Assembly (NCBI GenBank): GCA_017480485.1
Contig: JAFVAN010000036.1
Location: 1 to 14,262 of the forward strand
Reading direction: 5' to 3'
Length of the DNA: 14,262 bases
Source of the DNA: Ruminococcus sp.
Lineage (GTDB): Bacteria; Bacillota_A; Clostridia; Oscillospirales; Ruminococcaceae
Shown piece after piece: positions 1 through 4,581 of this stretch. The notes beneath the pieces were generated by a model. The model searched no databases and was not told where the DNA came from. It saw only the letters and a list, made by a program, of their open reading frames with translations. Position 1 is the first letter of the stretch. Every line of letters begins with the position of its first letter. The translations under genes and the position numbers were made by a program.

Positions 1-1
1 A

Positions 2-143
2 ACCCCCTCACTAAAACTTTTAATGATTTTTGGCGAGGGTGCCTGAGTTTTCCCTGAGTGCATCAGACTTTAAAGTCTCTGCTATTTCCCGAAGTCGCAG
101 ACACCCTCGCCAAAAATTCGCTAAAAGTCTTTGGAAAGGGGGT
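2..143. repeat. Long imperfect inverted repeat at window edge
   Basis: The left arm (2-41) and right arm (102-143) are near-complementary. The inner 15 bp (27-41 with 102-116) pair perfectly, 16-22 pairs with 122-128, and ACCCCC at 2-7 pairs with GGGGGT at 138-143. The roughly 60-nt interior contains a perfect 14-bp palindrome, AGACTTTAAAGTCT, at 65-78. No open reading frame of interest lies inside. It sits downstream of the minus-strand lipoprotein gene and could be a structured 3' region or a small foldback (MITE-like) intergenic element. The window ends here, so its true outer boundary is unknown. Confidence 0.6.
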
Positions 144-153
144 CTGGGGGGAT

Positions 154-173
154 AACCTTTCTTCAGAAAGGTT
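154..173. repeat. Small hairpin downstream of lipoprotein gene
   Basis: AACCTTTCT (154-162) and AGAAAGGTT (165-173) form a 9-bp inverted repeat with a 2-nt centre. It lies about 33 bases past the stop of the minus-strand DUF4358 gene. On that strand it is followed by a run of C, not T, so it is not a classical intrinsic terminator. The adjoining GGGGGTCTGGGG (138-149) recurs at 8680-8691, which suggests this is part of a dispersed intergenic repeat. Confidence 0.45.
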
Positions 174-205
174 TCCACCCAGTTCTCTCCTGTGAGGGCG
201 GGGTG

Positions 206-742
206 TCAGCCTATTATTTCCTTGGCCTTGGCGTTGTCGTCAGAGAGGCACATGAAGACATACTTGCCCTTCTTGACGAGGACGGGGTCATTGAGCTTAT
301 CGAGCTCCTCGGGATTATAGTTTTCAAAGCTCTTCTTCTGGTTTTCGATGCGGGCCTCGAGGGCGGAATAGATATCATTGGCGGCAGTCTCGTCGGTGGC
401 CTCGAAGCAGGCGATCTCCTCAGCGGTGGCGCCGCCCGCGCCGATATAGATCTTGCTGTTGATATAGAGCTCGGGCTTTACCTTCAAGATCTTCTCGATC
501 ATCGAGGGGTCGAGGGGGCTGAGGGTATCCTTATAGGTGATATCGCTCTGGAGCTTGTCGGCGATGGCGACCACGTCATAGGTCACGTCTGCGTCGGCGG
601 GAGTATCTGCCTGAGCGGCGGAGTTATCGGACTTGGTTTCGGAGGCAGCGGAGCTGTCGCTGTCGCCGCAGGCCGCAAGGGCGGTGCAGCAGAGCATCAG
701 TGCGCAGAGCGCGGCGGCCAGTCTTTTGTTCATTTTCTTCAT
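206..742 (-). CDS. DUF4358-type surface lipoprotein
   Basis: A 178-residue protein with a lipoprotein signal: a basic N-terminus (MKKMNKR), a hydrophobic stretch of about residues 8-24, and a lipobox LAAC ending in Cys25. It should be lipid-anchored on the outer face of the membrane. A Ser/Ala/Asp-rich linker (26-52) leads to a compact domain (about 53-178) resembling the DUF4358 family of clostridial lipoproteins, whose function is unknown. The ATG at 740-742 is preceded by AAAGGA about 10 bases upstream; a second in-frame ATG three codons later would also work. The gene starts 31 bases after the stop of the GDSL hydrolase gene on the same strand with no terminator between them, so they are probably co-transcribed. 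That the hydrolase and lipoprotein act on the same surface polymer is inference. The DUF assignment is from memory of the family pattern. Confidence 0.82.
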   Translation of the reverse strand: MKKMNKRLAAALCALMLCCTALAACGDSDSSAASETKSDNSAAQADTPADADVTYDVVAIADKLQSDITYKDTLSPLDPSMIEKILKVKPELYINSKIYIGAGGATAEEIACFEATDETAANDIYSALEARIENQKKSFENYNPEELDKLNDPVLVKKGKYVFMCLSDDNAKAKEIIG

Positions 743-773
743 TTCTATCAGGTCCTTTCTTTTATTTCAGATA

Positions 774-1811
774 TCACGAATGGTCGGCGACATACTTGAG
801 CCAAACAAGGCAGTACTCGCGGATAAGGTGGATGCCGTCGGAGGAGGCCTCCAGCGGCAGGGAGCCGTCCTCAAGGCGCAGTGCAGAGTTTACATCCAGA
901 TAGGTAGAGCCTGTAGCTGCGGCAACGTTCTTGACCCTCTCGTTAAGGGCGTCAACATTCTCTGTTGTGAAGCAAGAGTTGTTGTTCAGGGCGTAGGCCG
1001 AAACGGGGAGGATAGACTGGATGTAGATCTTGGCATCGGGCTGGAGCTCCTTGACCTCGTTTACGAACTCGGTATACTTCTGCTCGAACATATCCCAGCT
1101 GGGCCAGCCCATCTCGTTGATGCCGAACATGATATATATCCTCTCGAACTGCCTCTGCTCCAGAGCGTCGAAGACAGAGCCCTTGGTGCCGTCGTCCAGA
1201 TCTATCTGCAGGTTGTACTGGGCGGCGTCCTCGCCCTCCCACCACAGGTTCTCGACATTCAGGCCGATGGAGGCGTAGAAGGTAGCCAGAGGCTTTCCGC
1301 AGTTCATGCCAAGGCCCACGGTGCGGGAGTTGCCAATAAAGCAGGCGTCAGAGAAATCGTCGTCGATGTCGTAGGGCTCGGGGAAGGGGCTGTCGTCCCC
1401 GCTCTCGTCCTCGTCCTCATCATCGCCGTCCTCGTCGCTGTCGTCGCCGCTCTTTTCGCTCTCGCTGTCGTCGCTGACCTCGCTCCAATACTCGTTGGCG
1501 CCGCTGTCAGCGGCCTTGCTCTCGGTGTCCTTTTCCTCGGTGCTTTCGGTGTCGGCGGTGCTGTCCTCCTCCGTCTTGGACTCCTCTGCGGACTCGTCGT
1601 CGGACGTTTCGGCAACGCTCTCGGCGGGGGCGGTCTTAACGGCCTCCGAGTCGTCATCGGAGATGGTCTTGAAGGCGCCCTTTGCGGCCCACACCAGCAC
1701 AAAGCCTATTATAAACAGGCAAATGACCCCGACAGAGCCCTGAATGGCCCTTGTTCTTTGCAGCCTGACCTGTTTATTTGACTTCTTCTTTTTCTTTTTC
1801 TTCTCAGCCAT
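774..1811 (-). CDS. Membrane-anchored GDSL/SGNH-family hydrolase or O-acyl esterase/transferase
   Basis: A 345-residue protein. It has a very basic cytoplasmic N-terminus (seven consecutive Lys), one membrane segment at about residues 26-43, a strongly acidic Ser/Asp/Glu linker (about 50-150), and a C-terminal SGNH-hydrolase domain (about 155-345). Block I is IGNSRTVGL with the likely nucleophile Ser162; block III is GINE (230-233); block V is DGIH, supplying Asp325 and His328. This topology puts the catalytic domain outside the cell. SGNH enzymes of this type remove or transfer acyl groups on carbohydrates, and they often occur with MBOAT/DHHW pairs like the one at 4582-8514, so a role in surface-polymer acetylation is plausible; the substrate is unknown. 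The ATG at 1809-1811 has AAGGAAGGG upstream, and a good promoter lies at 1873-1901. The DUF4358 lipoprotein gene follows in the same transcript. Confidence 0.85.
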   Translation of the reverse strand: MAEKKKKKKKSNKQVRLQRTRAIQGSVGVICLFIIGFVLVWAAKGAFKTISDDDSEAVKTAPAESVAETSDDESAEESKTEEDSTADTESTEEKDTESKAADSGANEYWSEVSDDSESEKSGDDSDEDGDDEDEDESGDDSPFPEPYDIDDDFSDACFIGNSRTVGLGMNCGKPLATFYASIGLNVENLWWEGEDAAQYNLQIDLDDGTKGSVFDALEQRQFERIYIMFGINEMGWPSWDMFEQKYTEFVNEVKELQPDAKIYIQSILPVSAYALNNNSCFTTENVDALNERVKNVAAATGSTYLDVNSALRLEDGSLPLEASSDGIHLIREYCLVWLKYVADHS

Positions 1812-1872
1812 ATTTTTACCCTTCCTTACGATCTTATTACATCCACCTTGGAAATTCTCACATACATTAAAT

Positions 1873-1901
1873 ATTATACCATAATATAACTAAAAAGTAA
1901 A
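1873..1901 (-). promoter_or_regulatory. Sigma-A-type promoter of GDSL hydrolase/lipoprotein operon
   Basis: Read on the minus strand, the -35 is TTTACT (1896-1901) and the -10 is a perfect TATAAT (1873-1878), separated by 17 bases. The predicted transcript start near 1866 leaves a leader of about 55 bases before the ATG at 1811. The -35 is nearly adjacent (six bases) to a tandem repeat at 1908-1943. Confidence 0.75.
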
Positions 1902-1907
1902 CCCCTT

Positions 1908-1955
1908 TTTTTTAATTCCCCCACCTTTTTTAATTCCCCCACCATCTTTTAATTC
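1908..1955. repeat. Tandem 18-bp repeats immediately upstream of a promoter
   Basis: TTTTTTAATTCCCCCACC occurs twice, exactly and without a gap (1908-1925 and 1926-1943). After three bases a partial third copy, TTTTAATTC, follows (1947-1955). On the minus strand these are G-rich blocks alternating with A-tracts, lying directly upstream of the -35 element of the hydrolase promoter. Possible roles are an UP-like element or a repeated regulator-binding site. Confidence 0.7.
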
Positions 1956-1967
1956 ATCGTTTGACAG

Positions 1968-2205
1968 GGCCTTGCGGGCCTCCCCGGAGGGGAGGCGGGC
2001 GCTTTTGTGTATGAGGCGGCGTTGCAGCCGTTCGGAGGGCTTTGCGCGGGTGCTTTCCCGCCGGCTGCTGCTTCGCGAGGGAGTTCTCCCACATTACATC
2101 GTTGTAAACGAGCTTGCGAGTGCTCACGCGACTTCGGCCGTGCGCCGTTAGCACCCCTCCCTTTTGGGGAGAGGTGCCCGTTTTATCTGCCCGTTCGGGC
2201 GGGGC
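1968..2205. repeat. Hairpin-rich intergenic repeat region between sigma-LRR and hydrolase genes
   Basis: No gene is supported here. Three inverted repeats are visible: GCCTCCCC/GGGGAGGC (1978-1985 with 1989-1996), an imperfect stem at 2151-2177 around a short T loop, and GCCCG/CGGGC (2189-2193 with 2196-2200). Between them is a 58-base unit (2073-2130) that recurs in inverted orientation at 14122-14179. None of the stems is followed by a good T-run on the minus strand, so I cannot name a clear terminator for the sigma-LRR gene; the stems at 2151-2200 may still slow transcription. A 66-codon minus-strand frame across the region looks like a by-product of the repeat. Confidence 0.6.
2073..2130 (-). 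repeat. Dispersed intergenic repeat, copy A
   Basis: Read on the minus strand, this 58-base unit matches 14122-14179 (plus strand) at about 49 of 58 positions by eye. The best-conserved core is GAGCACTCGCAAGCTCGTT, followed by an ACAACG block and a CTCCCTCGCGA end. Both copies are in non-coding gaps near the ends of genes. The core can form a GAGC/GCTC hairpin. Confidence 0.7.
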
Positions 2206-4254
2206 CTATTTTATGGTGCAGGGATTGCCGTTGTCCTTGGCGTATCGTTCGGCAGCGGATCCCGCGCTGCAGATGATGGTGGTGTCCGATGGAAAGGCAA
2301 AAACATCGATGCTCGTGACACTGTCGGGGATGGTGACCGTTTTGAGGGCTGTGCCGTTAAAGGCCTGCGCTCCTATAACGGTGACCGTGTCGGGGATGGT
2401 CACGCTCTCAAGGTCACTGCAACCTCCAAATGCGCCAGGCTGTATCTCCGTAACGCCCCTGGGAATGCTGACCGTCTTTAGCTTACAGTTTGCGAAGCTG
2501 TTCTCGCCGATCACCTTTACCGTAGACGGAATACTGACCGAGGCAACGGCGTTTGGCCAGCGGACCAGAGTGGTGAAGTCCTTGTTGTAGAGAGCTCCGT
2601 TATAGGAGGAAAAGGCGCCGCCCGGCGTTACGTTTATCTGTGTGAGACTGTCACAGCTGTCAAAAAAGTTATAATAAAAAGTTGTAAGGGTCGAGGGCAG
2701 GTTCAGAGTTTTCAGGGCCGAACAGAATCGGGCGACATCGAAAGTATAATCGGTCACGCCCTCGGGTATCGTCAGCGTGGTTATCTTGTCGCATGAATAA
2801 ATGACCTCTTCAAGGACCTTTGCGTTTTTAGAGAAGGTGACGCTTTCCAGGTTATCGCAGTCAATGAATACCCGAATGCCCATATTTGTGACGGAATCGG
2901 GTATTACGATGCTTTTAAGACTGTCGCAGCTGCCGAAAGCATAGCTTTTAATAGTTTTTACACTTGAGGGGATGCTTATACTGCGCAGCTTAGTGCATAA
3001 ATAGAACATATATGCACCTATGCTCTCGATGCCTTCCTCGATAACTACGTCCTTTATGTCCTCGGTATAGCCCTCAAACACGGAAGCGATCCAGTAGTCA
3101 GGGCAGTCGGGGTCGCCGTACCCGCTGATAGTGAGCAAGCCGTTTTCATCGAGTTTCCAGCTAACTCCGACGCCGCAGCTTCCTGCAGCAACGATCGCAG
3201 GCATCGGCGGAGTGGGAGGAACGGTGGCCGATGTCGTGGTCATCAGCGGAGCGGGTGTGGTGGTCGAGACCGGGGTCGTTGTTGTCGTGGTGGTAGTAGT
3301 TGTGGTCGTGGCGGTCGTTGTCGTCTCGGCTGTAGTGGTCGTGACTGTCTCGGCAACGGCGGGCGCAGGAGCCGTGGTGGTGGCCGTTGTGGTCACAGCA
3401 GTTGTGACCTCCGCCGGGGAGCTGCTGTCGGCCTCCATGCGCTTGTCGCGGTCCAGCATCACGGCGGCGGTGACGGTTCCTGCGCCTATCACAAGGGCCG
3501 TGAGGGCGGCGGCTATCTTCACGCTGAGGCCGGCGCCCGCCGAGGCAGAGGCAGCCCCTGCTCCGGCGCCTGCCAGCGCCAGGCCTGCTGCGGCCTTTTT
3601 CAGCTTCTCGCTCATGTTGCAGGCAGCAAACAGCATCGGGAAAGGCACCGCCGCCAGCACAACGCCCTGGCGCTGCAGCTGCTCCAGCTTTCTTTTCAGC
3701 TGGGCGCGGGCGGCAAAGAGCCGGGACTTGACCGTCCCCTCAGAGACGCCCGTTTGGGCCGAGATCTGCCGAACGGTCAGGTCGTTGTAATAGAATAGAT
3801 AGAGCACGCTGCGCTGCTCATCCTTCATGCCGTCGATGGTCTCCGCCAGCAGGCGCTTCACGTCCTCGCTGTCGGCGTAGTCGTCGGGCAGCAGAAGGCT
3901 GTCGTCGGCCTCGTCGCAGCCTGCGAAGGCGGCCTGATCCACCTCGTCGTTGGGCTGCTCCTCTGTGGCAAAGCTCACCCGCTGAAGGCGGCTGTCTCGC
4001 CGCGTCATGGCAAGGAACTTGTTTTTTGCGATGGTGTGCAGCCAGGTGCTGAAATACTGGGGCTCCCGCAGGTCGGAGATATGGGTGTAGGCCTCCATAA
4101 AGGCCTCCGACACCAGGTCCTCGGCGTCCTGCTCCTTGGCCCCAAGCTTGATGATGTACCGCTTCAGCTCGTCGGTGTGGTTGTAATAAAGCTGTGCAAA
4201 GGCGGCTTGGTCCCCCTGCATGGCTCTCTGTGCCAGTGCTCCGTTATCGTTCAT
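2206..4254 (-). CDS. ECF sigma factor fused to a membrane segment and extracellular BspA-like leucine-rich repeats
   Basis: One unbroken 682-residue frame. Residues about 10-85 are sigma region 2 (DAEDLVSEAF and FSTWLHTIAKNKF are typical of ECF factors). Residues about 134-190 are region 4, with the helix-turn-helix around LTVRQISAQTGVSEGTVKSR. Then come a hydrophobic stretch (197-211), an Ala/Gly stretch (221-242), a clear membrane segment (245-267) and a Thr/Pro-rich linker (283-352). A short domain with WKLDENGLLTISGYG (366-380) matches what usually precedes LRR_5 repeats in BspA-like proteins. About ten repeats of roughly 23 residues (IPxSVxxIxxxAFxxCxxLxxV) fill 400-655. The sigma part should be cytoplasmic and the LRR part outside, making a tethered transcription factor with its own sensor. 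No separate anti-sigma gene is nearby. The start is firm: AGGAGG at 4262-4267, eight bases upstream of the ATG (spacer 4255-4261 plus one). Confidence 0.88.
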   Translation of the reverse strand: MNDNGALAQRAMQGDQAAFAQLYYNHTDELKRYIIKLGAKEQDAEDLVSEAFMEAYTHISDLREPQYFSTWLHTIAKNKFLAMTRRDSRLQRVSFATEEQPNDEVDQAAFAGCDEADDSLLLPDDYADSEDVKRLLAETIDGMKDEQRSVLYLFYYNDLTVRQISAQTGVSEGTVKSRLFAARAQLKRKLEQLQRQGVVLAAVPFPMLFAACNMSEKLKKAAAGLALAGAGAGAASASAGAGLSVKIAAALTALVIGAGTVTAAVMLDRDKRMEADSSSPAEVTTAVTTTATTTAPAPAVAETVTTTTAETTTTATTTTTTTTTTTTPVSTTTPAPLMTTTSATVPPTPPMPAIVAAGSCGVGVSWKLDENGLLTISGYGDPDCPDYWIASVFEGYTEDIKDVVIEEGIESIGAYMFYLCTKLRSISIPSSVKTIKSYAFGSCDSLKSIVIPDSVTNMGIRVFIDCDNLESVTFSKNAKVLEEVIYSCDKITTLTIPEGVTDYTFDVARFCSALKTLNLPSTLTTFYYNFFDSCDSLTQINVTPGGAFSSYNGALYNKDFTTLVRWPNAVASVSIPSTVKVIGENSFANCKLKTVSIPRGVTEIQPGAFGGCSDLESVTIPDTVTVIGAQAFNGTALKTVTIPDSVTSIDVFAFPSDTTIICSAGSAAERYAKDNGNPCTIK

Positions 4255-4312
4255 GATCCTTCCTCCTCGGTATAGATGCTGTCTGTATGCCCGCCTCCTT
4301 GGCGGCCTCTGT

Positions 4313-4344
4313 ATATTAGAGCACTTTGATACTCTTCGGGTTCA
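4313..4344 (-). promoter_or_regulatory. Possible ECF-type promoter of the sigma-LRR gene
   Basis: On the minus strand, TGAACC (4339-4344) resembles the GAAC-type -35 of ECF-dependent promoters. The sequence TCTAATAT follows after 18 bases (4313-4320). No convincing sigma-A promoter is visible in this gap. If real, transcription would begin near 4305 and the sigma factor might control its own gene. The motif is short, the spacing is at the long end of the range, and the call is tentative. Confidence 0.25.
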
Positions 4345-4378
4345 TTTTTTTTGAAAAGTTTTTTTGCAAGGCGCTTTT

Positions 4379-4489
4379 GCCGGAAAACATACTCCCGGGC
4401 GAAAGCGTTTCTGCCGGAAAAACGTGCTCCCCCAACCGGGGGAGTATGTTTTTCCGGCTTTCCCACCGAGACGCGCAGCGGCTCGGTGG
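4379..4489. repeat. Structured repeat block upstream of sigma-LRR gene
   Basis: Two inverted repeats follow one another. The first (4413-4458) is a 21-bp stem, perfect apart from two G-T wobbles, with loop AACC. The second (4463-4489) pairs CCACCGAG with CTCGGTGG around an 11-base loop. The arm beginning GCCGGAAAA occurs three times: direct at 4379 and 4413, and inverted ending at 4458. On the minus strand the first stem ends in TTTTTCCGGC, so there is no free T-run. It may be a secondary transcription stop for the DHHW operon, part of a leader for the sigma gene, or a dispersed repeat. Confidence 0.55.
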
Positions 4490-4517
4490 AGAAATAAAGG
4501 GATGCTCTCCCGGCAAT

Positions 4518-4554
4518 GAAAAGGCGCCTCTGCCGTGGTGCAGCAGAGGCGCCT
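4518..4554 (-). terminator. Intrinsic terminator of MBOAT-DHHW operon
   Basis: A perfect 12-bp stem (4522-4533 with 4543-4554, AGGCGCCTCTGC and complement) with a 9-base loop, followed on the minus strand by TTTTCATT. It lies 28 bases past the stop of the DHHW gene. This separates the acyltransferase operon from the sigma-LRR gene that follows in the same direction. Confidence 0.85.
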
Positions 4555-4581
4555 GTGATAAAGCTTTTTTCCGCGGCCGCG

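Noticed and set aside
1968..2000. GCCTCCCC/GGGGAGGC hairpin followed by GCTTTT as a plus-strand terminator
   Set aside because: No plus-strand gene ends before it and the T-run is only four bases. It is better treated as part of the intergenic repeat region.
1954..2154. 66-codon minus-strand frame
   Set aside because: It is translated from the dispersed repeat and hairpins at 1968-2205, has no ribosome site I can support, and has the biased composition of a chance frame.
3220..3408. Thr run in the sigma-LRR gene as a possible phase-variable simple repeat
   Set aside because: The Thr codons are mixed (ACA, ACC, ACG, ACT), so there is no pure trinucleotide run that would slip easily. It is better read as a normal extracellular linker.
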